Below the pieces are notes generated by a model. That model was given only the letters and a program-made list of their open reading frames with translations, was not told where the DNA came from and made no database searches. A program made the position numbers and the translations under genes. Positions 17,455 to 24,858 of a stretch of 64,000 nt of DNA are shown piece after piece. The stretch is from Vreelandella sp042466685 (GTDB lineage Bacteria; Pseudomonadota; Gammaproteobacteria; Pseudomonadales; Halomonadaceae). The stretch lies in the NCBI RefSeq assembly GCF_042466685.1, contig NZ_CP170448.1:1054001-1118000 (forward strand), written 5' to 3'. The first letter of the stretch is position 1; each line of letters begins with the position of its first letter.

Positions 17455-17733
17455 TCAGTGATAATCGTCATAGTCCAGCAGGTAAACATTACCGTCTCGG
17501 AACTCGAAGAACAGTCGCCAGTTACCCGACACCTTGATGGCATGCTGGCCGTCCAGTTTTCCAGTTAGAGGGTGAAGGCCCCAGTTGCCAGCAGCTATAT
17601 CGTCAAGACTAGTGGCTGCGTCCAGTACGGTCAGGCGATCACGGAGACGGTCGACATGATCGGCACGGACGCCCTTAGTGCTTCCTTTCTCGAAAAACAA
17701 CTTTAGTCCCTTATGCTTGATGCTTTTAATCAT
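17455..17733 (-). CDS. higB: HigB-type toxin, RelE superfamily mRNA interferase
   Basis: A 92-residue protein with the HigB/RelE pattern: LRDRLTVLDAATSLDDI, PLTGKLDGQHAIKVSGNWR and LFFEFRDGNVYLLDYDDYH. HigB cleaves mRNA on the ribosome. It lies directly upstream of higA on the same strand, with the stop overlapping an antitoxin ATG. Confidence 0.88.
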   Translation of the reverse strand: MIKSIKHKGLKLFFEKGSTKGVRADHVDRLRDRLTVLDAATSLDDIAAGNWGLHPLTGKLDGQHAIKVSGNWRLFFEFRDGNVYLLDYDDYH

Positions 17734-17778
17734 CCACCGAACCGACGTATGTCCAACTAGTTTTCAGTTATTGTAGCT

Positions 17779-17790
17779 TGTCGCGCGACA
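17779..17790. promoter_or_regulatory. Palindromic operator upstream of higBA
   Basis: TGTCGCGCGACA is a perfect 12-bp palindrome 46 bp before the higB start and is the only obvious palindrome in that spacer. It is a reasonable binding site for the autorepressor HigA (inference). Confidence 0.4.
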
Positions 17791-17846
17791 GTGTGCAATG
17801 CTGCCGAGACTCGCTCAGGCAGCTGTATCACCATCCGCAACGCTTG

Positions 17847-18764
17847 TTATAAACTGTTGCGCTGTTTAATGGCTTTAGGGGCATAACCGAAGAAGCGTGT
17901 GAAGGCTAAGCTGAAGTTACTTGGGTGCCGATAGCCCGTGGCGTAGGCGGCCTGAGCGACCTGCTGACCGTTTTCCAGCAGCGTATGGGCGTGGCGCATG
18001 CGCTGTTGATGAAGAAAGTGCTGAGGCGTCGTGCCAAACATGCGCCGAAACCCCTGCTTGAGTTTCTGCTCCCCTAACCCCACCCGTGCGCCCAAATAAG
18101 CCAGCGTCAAGGGACGGTCTAATTCGTTAAGAAGAATCTCGTGGGCTTGAACAATGCGTTCGGCGTCTGCGGTGGCGATGTGCTGTGTATGGCGGGGTTT
18201 CGGCAGCAGCGCTTCGAGTTGTTCTCCCAGCAGGCTGAGGGCGTGAATGTGTGTCTGGATACGAGAGCCGCCTGTTTGAATAGAAGCCTGGAGTGCCTGA
18301 AGATGCGCTCGGCTGCCCGCTGACGTGGGCTGAAACGCCAATGATCGACTACCTGCAGAGGCAGGGAGTGCTGATTGGTAGCGCTCCCCCAAATAGCGCG
18401 CTAGCCAGCCGGTGCTGGCAACCAGGCGTAGCTGAAGTACCGCTTCACCTTCCGGAATGTGGCGCTCTCCTTGGCTCTGGTGAAAGGCGGTTACCGTGGT
18501 GTGACCATGGCGAAAGTCGATACGTGGGCCCCAGCGTTCTCGGTAATCAGAGTGGCCTTGCAAACCAAACGTCATAATCACGCCCGCGCCCGTATGAGGG
18601 GTGTGGCTCTCTTCGACCCATGCTTGGCTAGCACGGTAGCGGGTGAGCACCACCGAGAGGCCATCATCTAGCACGCAGCACTGGGAGCCTTGCAGAGGCT
18701 TCTCAGGTGGCTGTGGTGCATCGCTACGCATACAAAGTGAATCGGTTTGCATATGAATGAGCAT
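17847..18764 (-). CDS. AraC-family regulator, PchR-like
   Basis: A 305-residue regulator with a C-terminal double helix-turn-helix of the AraC type (TLAYLGARVGLGEQKLKQGF and VAQAAYATGYRHPSNFSLAF). The N-terminal half is the ligand-sensing part seen in PchR-like siderophore regulators. It is divergent from the TonB receptor operon, with a Fur box overlapping its own start. It probably activates the receptor-methyltransferase-MFS operon when the cognate ferric siderophore reaches the cytoplasm (inference from PchR). Confidence 0.83.
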   Translation of the reverse strand: MLIHMQTDSLCMRSDAPQPPEKPLQGSQCCVLDDGLSVVLTRYRASQAWVEESHTPHTGAGVIMTFGLQGHSDYRERWGPRIDFRHGHTTVTAFHQSQGERHIPEGEAVLQLRLVASTGWLARYLGERYQSALPASAGSRSLAFQPTSAGSRAHLQALQASIQTGGSRIQTHIHALSLLGEQLEALLPKPRHTQHIATADAERIVQAHEILLNELDRPLTLAYLGARVGLGEQKLKQGFRRMFGTTPQHFLHQQRMRHAHTLLENGQQVAQAAYATGYRHPSNFSLAFTRFFGYAPKAIKQRNSL

Positions 18765-18777
18765 GATAATTGATATC
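18759..18777. promoter_or_regulatory. Fur box between the AraC regulator and the receptor operon
   Basis: GAGCATGATAATTGATATC matches the Fur consensus at 14 of 19 positions. It overlaps the start codon of the AraC gene and lies about 75 bp upstream of the receptor gene, fit to control both directions. Confidence 0.6.
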
Positions 18778-18849
18778 GTTTGTCGCTAGCCTACTCCCTT
18801 AAGCACGCCTGCGCCAGCCGGCGGCAGAAACAGCGTTTAAGGGGGAACG

Positions 18850-20841
18850 ATGCAGAACAACAGGGTGAAGAAAGCAGCGGCAATGCTTCTGCTGGGGGGA
18901 TGCAGTATAGGTGGCGCTGCTCAAGGCGAAGGGCTGCCTGTGGTGAAGGTGACGGCCAACAAGGTGGCGCAGGCCGAGGAGGAGGTGTCCGCAAGCCTGG
19001 TGGTGATATCGGGCGAGACGCTTGCGGATGCAGGTGCAGCCGATATTGGCGACTTAGCGCGTTATACGCCTGGGTTGAGTTTTCAGCCCTTCGGCCAGTC
19101 GGGCACCGCGCTGCCGGTAATGCGCGGGTTGACCTCAGGCGCCACGGCGTTCTCTTCATCGGTGTTGATGCTGGTCGACGGTGTGCCGGTGGTAAGTGGC
19201 CAGGGGTTCGATCATAACCTGCTAGGTGTGGAGCGGGTCGAAGTGCTGCGCGGGCCTCAGTCGACGCTCTATGGTCGCAATGCCGAGGCCGGTGTGATCA
19301 GTCTGCATACCCGCCAGCCGGATGAAGGCCCTTATACCGAGGTGGAGGCTACGCTGGGAAGCCGCGAGCTAACCTCGCTACGCGTCGATGCCGCCCAGGC
19401 GCTGGTGCCCGAACGGCTCTATCTGGGCATCAGCGGCGAGTGGCGCCAGCAGGACGGTTTCGTGGAGAACCTGGCGGATGGGAATGAAGCGGATGATCGC
19501 CAGCGCCAGAGTGGGCGTCTGAGCCTACGCTGGCTACCGGCACAGGATACGGACGTTACCCTGCGCTATGGTCGACTGGACTATCGCGATGGCGCTGCCC
19601 CCTGGGGGCGGGCTGGGAGTGAGTCACGCCGCGTGACATCTGTTGATCCTGGCAGCAATGACTCGTCCGGTGAAGATGTCTCCCTGGATGTGCGCCATGC
19701 ACTGACGCCAGATCTGACGCTACGTACCATTACCGCTCGACGGGAAGTTCATGATCGCGTCACTCAGGACACCGATCTGACACCAGCCCAGCGCTTTGCT
19801 GTCGGGCGCGACCAGCGTTTGACCACCCTATCCCAGGAACTGCGCCTGGAGCGCCAGGGCGATGAGGGGCAAAGCAGTTGGGTACTGGGCCTGTACGGCG
19901 ACCGTGATGACCATCAACTGCAGTTCGAACAACGCAACCCGATGGGCACCCAGCGCAGTGAGGCGACGCTAGAGGCTGAGAATCTGGCGCTATTCGGGCA
20001 GTGGACGTTGCCACTTGGCGAGCGCTGGCGTCTGACGCCGGGGCTGCGTCTGGAGCAGAGCCGGGTGGCATTGACCCCACAGGGAGCCGGGCAGCGCAGT
20101 GAGCGCTGGCGCGACGTCACCTCGCAGTTGGCCCTGCAGTACCGCCTGGGTGACGACGACTGGCTGTACGCCCGCTATGCCGAAGGGTTTCGCGCCGGGG
20201 GATTCAACGCCTTCTCGGGTCAGAGTGACTATCCCGGCTACGAACCTGAGCAAGTGGTGTCCTACGAGTTGGGTATCAAGGGGACGGCGCTGTCGCAGCG
20301 GCTTCGCTATGGGCTCGCCAGTTACTGGATGACCATTGACGACATGCAGGTGCAGCAGGTTCTCCAGCCCGGCAGCGTACTGATCACCAATGCCGCCGCC
20401 GCACGCTCGCGGGGTCTCGAACTGGATCTTGACTACCTGCTGGGCGAACATTGGACACTCCAGGCGGGCCTGGCCCTCAATCGTACCCGCTTTCGCGAGT
20501 TCAATGACCTTAGCGGCGATCATGCCGGTAACCATAACCCCTTTGCGCCCGATATCAGCGCCCGTTTGGGGCTGCGCTACGACTCGCCTCAGAACTGGTA
20601 TGCCCAGGCCAACCTCAGTGGCATGAGCAAAATCTACCTGGATGCAGCCAACCGTTTCAGCCGCCCCGGACATGTTCTGCTTGATGTGGCGGGAGGGTAT
20701 CGTCATGGGCCATGGCAAGTGGGGGTCTATGTAAACAACGCGACTGACCGACGTTACGACGCCGTCGGCCTGCTCAATGGCAGCGTACGGGAGTATAGCC
20801 CGCCCCGGGAGATTGGCCTGCGCTTGGGGGTGTCGTTATGA
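18850..20841 (+). CDS. TonB-dependent siderophore receptor (FyuA/RhtA-like)
   Basis: A 663-residue outer-membrane receptor. A signal peptide (MLLLGGCSIGGAAQGEG) leads into a plug with VVISGETLADAGAADIGD and VERVEVLRGPQSTLYGRNAEAGV, then a beta-barrel ending GLRLGVSL. There is no signalling domain. Its closest type is the FyuA/pesticin group, distinct from the FpvA-type receptors elsewhere in the window. It overlaps the methyltransferase gene by 4 bp (ATGA). A different siderophore, perhaps one made by other organisms, is the likely ligand. Confidence 0.9.
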   Translation: MQNNRVKKAAAMLLLGGCSIGGAAQGEGLPVVKVTANKVAQAEEEVSASLVVISGETLADAGAADIGDLARYTPGLSFQPFGQSGTALPVMRGLTSGATAFSSSVLMLVDGVPVVSGQGFDHNLLGVERVEVLRGPQSTLYGRNAEAGVISLHTRQPDEGPYTEVEATLGSRELTSLRVDAAQALVPERLYLGISGEWRQQDGFVENLADGNEADDRQRQSGRLSLRWLPAQDTDVTLRYGRLDYRDGAAPWGRAGSESRRVTSVDPGSNDSSGEDVSLDVRHALTPDLTLRTITARREVHDRVTQDTDLTPAQRFAVGRDQRLTTLSQELRLERQGDEGQSSWVLGLYGDRDDHQLQFEQRNPMGTQRSEATLEAENLALFGQWTLPLGERWRLTPGLRLEQSRVALTPQGAGQRSERWRDVTSQLALQYRLGDDDWLYARYAEGFRAGGFNAFSGQSDYPGYEPEQVVSYELGIKGTALSQRLRYGLASYWMTIDDMQVQQVLQPGSVLITNAAAARSRGLELDLDYLLGEHWTLQAGLALNRTRFREFNDLSGDHAGNHNPFAPDISARLGLRYDSPQNWYAQANLSGMSKIYLDAANRFSRPGHVLLDVAGGYRHGPWQVGVYVNNATDRRYDAVGLLNGSVREYSPPREIGLRLGVSL

Positions 20842-21869
20842 ACCACGTCGATGATTTACTTCCCCATGCACTGCAACTCTATTGGGATCTGGCGCTGGCC
20901 TCCGTGCAGGCCGAGGCCCTGCAGCTTGCCTTAGCAGAGGATCTCTTCGAAACGTTGGCCTCGCCCTCCACCCCCGAGAACCTGGCGCAAATACGAAAAT
21001 GGCAGCCCGAAGCGACTCGTCACTGGTTGACGCTGTTGTGGAGCATGCAACTGCTCGACCGAAGCCGCGCTGCGACGGGCGAGTGGTATTACACCAGCAG
21101 TGAGGTGGCGCGGCGCTATCTGGCGCCTTCCTCAACGCTAGACTGTGGTGAGGCTTGGCGCTTTCGCCTTGCGTCTCTGCGTGATTTCGGCGCGGGGTTA
21201 GCCGATGGCCTGCGTGGACAACACCGCCCAGCACCACTGGCAAGCGGTAAGCGCTGGGCCGCGGCGGCAAGTAGCCATCTGGCACGTGAGCAGATAGCGG
21301 TGACAGCGCCTGCCGCCTGTGAATTGGTATCACAACGGCTCGGGCATGACGCACCCTGGCGGCTGCTGGATTTGGGGGGTGGCACGGGACAAGTCGCTGT
21401 GGGCCTGGCTAGTCTCTTTCCGCGGATGACGGGGGTGCTCTTCGAGTTGCCCGAGGCCGCCGAGGTGGCCGCACGACAGATTGCCGAAGCCGGCCTGGCA
21501 CCGCGGCTCGAAGCATTGGGCGGCGACCTGGCGACGGATGACTTGGGTACAGGGTATGACCTGATCTGGTGCTCCTCGGTACTGCACTTCGTGCCGGATC
21601 TCTCGGCCAGCCTGGTCAAACTGCATGCCGCACTAAAGCCTGGCGGCGAGTTGATCTCCGTGCACGCTGAAATTCCCGAAGACCCCGAGACGGCCCGCCG
21701 CATGCTCTCCTATTATCTACCGCTGCTATGGCAGGGGCGCCGGGTGACCCAGGCTGGTGAGTTGCGCGAAGCACTGCTGGCTCAGGGTTTTGAGGTGTGC
21801 GAGGAGCGCCCGATCACTCTGCCCATGGCGCCTGCCACGGCCCTGGTGGCGCGCAGGAGAGCACAATGA
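20838..21869 (+). CDS. SAM-dependent O-methyltransferase family protein in siderophore-uptake operon
   Basis: A 343-residue class I methyltransferase of the hydroxyindole / plant-type O-methyltransferase family. An N-terminal helical dimerisation region is followed by motif I LLDLGGGTGQVAVGLA (near residue 177), then DLIWCSSVLHFVPD and LKPGGELISVHAEI. The substrate cannot be read from sequence. Four-base overlaps with both the receptor gene and the MFS gene show tight cotranscription. That makes modification of a siderophore or of a biosynthetic intermediate plausible, although no synthesis genes accompany it. Confidence 0.82.
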   Translation: MNHVDDLLPHALQLYWDLALASVQAEALQLALAEDLFETLASPSTPENLAQIRKWQPEATRHWLTLLWSMQLLDRSRAATGEWYYTSSEVARRYLAPSSTLDCGEAWRFRLASLRDFGAGLADGLRGQHRPAPLASGKRWAAAASSHLAREQIAVTAPAACELVSQRLGHDAPWRLLDLGGGTGQVAVGLASLFPRMTGVLFELPEAAEVAARQIAEAGLAPRLEALGGDLATDDLGTGYDLIWCSSVLHFVPDLSASLVKLHAALKPGGELISVHAEIPEDPETARRMLSYYLPLLWQGRRVTQAGELREALLAQGFEVCEERPITLPMAPATALVARRRAQ

Positions 21870-23110
21870 ATCGCTCTCTGATGGCCAAGCAATTGACGTT
21901 TGGCTGGCTCCACTTCGCCCTGGCATTGCCCAGTATCTATCTACTGTTGGGAATGCCCCTGGTGCTGCGCGAGCAGGGCTGGAGCGGCACACAAATTGGC
22001 TTGCTACAGCTGGCAGGTCTGCCAGCGATACTCAAATTGGTGATGGCAATTCCTGTGGAACGTTGCCGTCTCGGGGGCGGAGGCTACCGCGCCTGGGCTG
22101 GCCTGCTAGGGCTGCTGTTGGGCTTGGCGTTGCTGGGGGTGGCGTATGACTTTCCCCTCGCGCAGCCGCCGCGCTTCTATGCCTGGGTGCTGCTGATCAG
22201 TTGGCTGGCGACCTGGGCTGATGTGCCCGTGAACGCGCTGGCGATTCGCTGCCTGCCCGCCCATGAGCGGTTACGCGCCGGTGGGATTCGTTCGGCGGCG
22301 CTGTTCCTGGCCGCGGTGGTGGGCGGTGGCCTGCTGCTGGTGCTGCACCAGCGAGCGGGTGGGGCGGCCCCCTTCGTGCTGATGGCACTGCTGCTTGTGG
22401 TGGGGGGCATCATGCTAGGCGGCATGGTGATGACTTCAGAGACAGAAAGCGAACCACATGCCTCGGCAGAACCGCACTTTTTGCCACCTCATCAGGGTGG
22501 GGTGCTGAACTTTTTCCGTCAGCCCGCCGCCGGTGTCTGGGTGGCGTTGTTGATGCTGCTGTTTCCTTTCGTCGGCGCCGGCTGGATCTACCTCAAACCG
22601 CTGATGCTCGACCTTGGCATGCCAGCGGAGCAGGTTGCCTGGTGGGTGGGGGTAGGCGGTGGAACGATGGGCGCCCTGGCTAGCCTGGCGGGGCAACGTC
22701 TGGCAGTGGGGATCGGCATTAGCCGAGCCTTGCCGCTGTTCGCAGGATTGGGAGCACTGGCCTTGGCGACCCTGGGGCTGGTGAGCCACATGGCGGCCGG
22801 GCAGTCGCTATGGTGGCTGGGAGCGGGCCTGATAGCTTGCGCCATGGGAGCGCTATCGGGGCTGATGTTCGGCCTGATGATGCATTTCGCTCGTGCAGGG
22901 AGCCGGGCGCTGGATTACGGCCTACAGGCGAGCCTGTTCACCCTGTCGCGCCTAGCCGTGCCCGTGCTAGCCGGTATTGTGCTCGACCGGCTGGGCTACC
23001 CGGCTATGTTTACGGCGTTGGCGCTATGCATGGCGGCAGTAGTGGTGTTGGCGCTATTGGGTAGTAGGTTTTTGCAGGGGGTCATATCAAAAAATGGAGA
23101 GGTTCGTTGA
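21866..23110 (+). CDS. MFS permease, probable RhtX/FptX-type siderophore importer
   Basis: A 414-residue, 12-helix major facilitator protein beginning MNRSLMAKQLTFGWLHFALA, with an AGGAG site before the ATG. The pattern PSIYLLLGMPLVLREQGWSG followed by LLQLAGLPAILKLVMAIPVE resembles the RhtX/FptX/AmpG group. These carry ferric siderophores across the inner membrane as single-subunit permeases. Sitting behind a TonB receptor and an AraC regulator fits that role, and would bypass FhuBCD. Confidence 0.8.
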   Translation: MNRSLMAKQLTFGWLHFALALPSIYLLLGMPLVLREQGWSGTQIGLLQLAGLPAILKLVMAIPVERCRLGGGGYRAWAGLLGLLLGLALLGVAYDFPLAQPPRFYAWVLLISWLATWADVPVNALAIRCLPAHERLRAGGIRSAALFLAAVVGGGLLLVLHQRAGGAAPFVLMALLLVVGGIMLGGMVMTSETESEPHASAEPHFLPPHQGGVLNFFRQPAAGVWVALLMLLFPFVGAGWIYLKPLMLDLGMPAEQVAWWVGVGGGTMGALASLAGQRLAVGIGISRALPLFAGLGALALATLGLVSHMAAGQSLWWLGAGLIACAMGALSGLMFGLMMHFARAGSRALDYGLQASLFTLSRLAVPVLAGIVLDRLGYPAMFTALALCMAAVVVLALLGSRFLQGVISKNGEVR

Positions 23111-23143
23111 GCACTGTGCATTGACACTCTCTGTGAATTGAAA

Positions 23144-23162
23144 AAGAATAAGAATCATTTTC
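23144..23162. promoter_or_regulatory. Fur box upstream of the first fecI
   Basis: AAGAATAAGAATCATTTTC matches the Fur consensus at 14 of 19 positions and lies 22 bp before the fecI start. Iron repression of a FecI sigma gene is the standard arrangement. Confidence 0.6.
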
Positions 23163-23184
23163 GTAGAAATGGGGCACTTTTTAT

Positions 23185-23739
23185 ATGGCGGCGGCACCCC
23201 GATCAGCCGAGCCTGCGGCTTACCATACCGGCTGTCGAGACTCCCTCGGCCAGTTGTATCACCATCACCAACCCTGGTTGCAGCAGTTGCTGAGCCGGCG
23301 GCTGGGGTGTGGCGAATCGGCGGCTGATTTGGCCCAGGACGCCTTCGTGCGCCTGTTGCAAACGCCGCGTCATCTGGATAGCTTTGACGGCGCAAGGGCT
23401 TATTTGAGCCGCATGGCCAAGGGGCTGTGCGTGGATCATTGGCGCCGTCTGGATATCGAAAAAGCCTGGCAAGACGCCCTGGCCGCCCGCGCTGAAGCAC
23501 ACCTGCCTTCTGTCGAACACCAGCAGATCGTCATCGAAACGCTGTGCGAGATCGACCGCATGCTGGCGCGGCTGCCCGAAAAGGTGGCAACTGCTTTCCT
23601 GGCATCGCAACTGCAGGGTAAGCCCTATCGGCAGATTGCCGAGGAGCTAGGCGTCTCCGAGCGCATGATCAAAAAGTACATGGCCCAGGCCATGCTGCAG
23701 TGTACGTTGATTGAAGCCGGTTTTGAGGCCAACCTCTAA
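23185..23739 (+). CDS. FecI-type ECF sigma factor (system 1)
   Basis: A 184-residue iron-type ECF sigma factor. Region 2 is LYHHHQPWLQQLLSRRLGCGESAADLAQDAF and on to YLSRMAKGLCVDHWRR; region 4 is RLPEKVATAFLASQLQGKPYRQIAEELGVSERMIKKYM. It would direct transcription of the TonB receptor at 24859 when FecR relays ligand binding. It is preceded by a Fur box and followed immediately by fecR, whose ATG directly follows its stop. Confidence 0.9.
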   Translation: MAAAPRSAEPAAYHTGCRDSLGQLYHHHQPWLQQLLSRRLGCGESAADLAQDAFVRLLQTPRHLDSFDGARAYLSRMAKGLCVDHWRRLDIEKAWQDALAARAEAHLPSVEHQQIVIETLCEIDRMLARLPEKVATAFLASQLQGKPYRQIAEELGVSERMIKKYMAQAMLQCTLIEAGFEANL

Positions 23740-24765
23740 ATGGCCTCGGCCGCTCGCCCTGATGACACCGCCAAGCGCCGCGCCTTGGCCGAGGCCGCCG
23801 AGTGGTTTGCGGAGTGGCAAGCGGGGGAGGTGTCGGCAACTGAGCGTCAACGTTGGCAGGCTTGGCATGACGCCAACGACACTCACCGATGGGCCTGGCA
23901 ACAGGTGGAAGGCGTAAGCCGTCGTTTTACCGCCAACCTGGATGAAACCGAGCGCCACGCTGCCGACCAGGTCATCAGCTCGGCGCGGCATCGACGGCGG
24001 GGGCGGTGGCATCTGCTGAGTGGGCTCTCTAGCCTGGCAATCGTGGCTGTGCTGGTAGGGCTCTCCTGGCAGTGGACACCCTTGCCGCAATGGGTGGCCT
24101 ACTGGGGCGCCGACTACCGCTCCGCCACCGGCGAAATCTCCCGCATCGAACTGGAGGATGGCACCCAGGTATGGCTAAGCAGCGCCTCGGCGTTGGATGT
24201 CGACTACGACCAGGAGCGGCGCCGACTGCAACTGGTGGCGGGTGAAGTGCTGATTAAGACCGGCAAAGACCCCGACCGCCCCTTTTACCTGGATACCCGA
24301 AGCGCCCGACTGACCCCCTTGGGCACCCGCTTCAGCGTGCGCCAACGCCAGGCCGACGAACTGCTGGCGGTGTTCGAAGGCGCGGTGGCTATTCAGACCC
24401 GTGGCGATGCCGACCATGCTAGCCAACGCCAGGTGGTCGACGCCGGACAGCAGGCCAGCTACGCCGCTGGCGGTATCGGTGAACTCAATCCCGCTAACGG
24501 CAGCCGGGCCGCTTGGGCCAATGGTGTTTTGCTGGCGGAAAATATGTCTTTGAAGTCGTTCGCCGCGGAGCTGAGCCAGCATCACCGTGGCCGCCTTGAG
24601 GTCGACCCGGCGGTGGCAGATCTAACGCTGCTCGGCGCTTTCCCGCTTGACGACTTGGAGCGCACCCTGAACATGGTCGAGACCACGCTGCCGGTGACGG
24701 TGCGGCAAGTGATGCCCTGGTGGATCAAGATTGAGGCAGGCGAAGCAAGTGACAGCCAAGAATAA
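23740..24765 (+). CDS. FecR-type anti-sigma / signal transducer (system 1)
   Basis: A 341-residue inner-membrane regulator. The cytoplasmic N-terminal domain (AEWFAEWQAGEVSATERQRW, then AWQQVEGV) binds the sigma factor. One membrane helix lies near residues 90-110, followed by the periplasmic FecR domain (GEISRIELEDGTQVWLSSAS, RLTPLGTRFSVRQ) that contacts the receptor STN domain. It starts directly after fecI, with no spacer. It relays occupancy of the receptor to the sigma factor. Confidence 0.9.
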   Translation: MASAARPDDTAKRRALAEAAEWFAEWQAGEVSATERQRWQAWHDANDTHRWAWQQVEGVSRRFTANLDETERHAADQVISSARHRRRGRWHLLSGLSSLAIVAVLVGLSWQWTPLPQWVAYWGADYRSATGEISRIELEDGTQVWLSSASALDVDYDQERRRLQLVAGEVLIKTGKDPDRPFYLDTRSARLTPLGTRFSVRQRQADELLAVFEGAVAIQTRGDADHASQRQVVDAGQQASYAAGGIGELNPANGSRAAWANGVLLAENMSLKSFAAELSQHHRGRLEVDPAVADLTLLGAFPLDDLERTLNMVETTLPVTVRQVMPWWIKIEAGEASDSQE

Positions 24766-24810
24766 AAAGAGAGAAATTGGTTTTTCGGGTTCCCCTTTTT
24801 CGCGCTGGTT

Positions 24811-24856
24811 CGATTCCCCTATATAAGCAGCCAAAAACCATCTGCAAGGGGAATCG
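24811..24856 (+). promoter_or_regulatory. Hairpin that would sequester the receptor's ribosome-binding site
   Basis: CGATTCCCCT (24811-24820) is perfectly complementary to AGGGGAATCG (24847-24856). The right arm is the Shine-Dalgarno sequence of the receptor gene, whose ATG is at 24859. A second helix (GCAG 24827-24830 with CTGC 24842-24845) extends the stem inside the loop. Such a fold would hide the ribosome-binding site. Confidence 0.5.
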
Positions 24857-24858
24857 AA

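Noticed and set aside
19990..20718. A 242-residue frame opposite the FyuA-like receptor
   Set aside because: Antisense shadow in GC-rich coding DNA; the plus frame has clear receptor motifs.
23740..24090. Possible transposase or integrase traces near the signalling systems
   Set aside because: No insertion-sequence ends or transposase motifs were found here or in the rest of the window; composition shifts alone do not show a mobile element.
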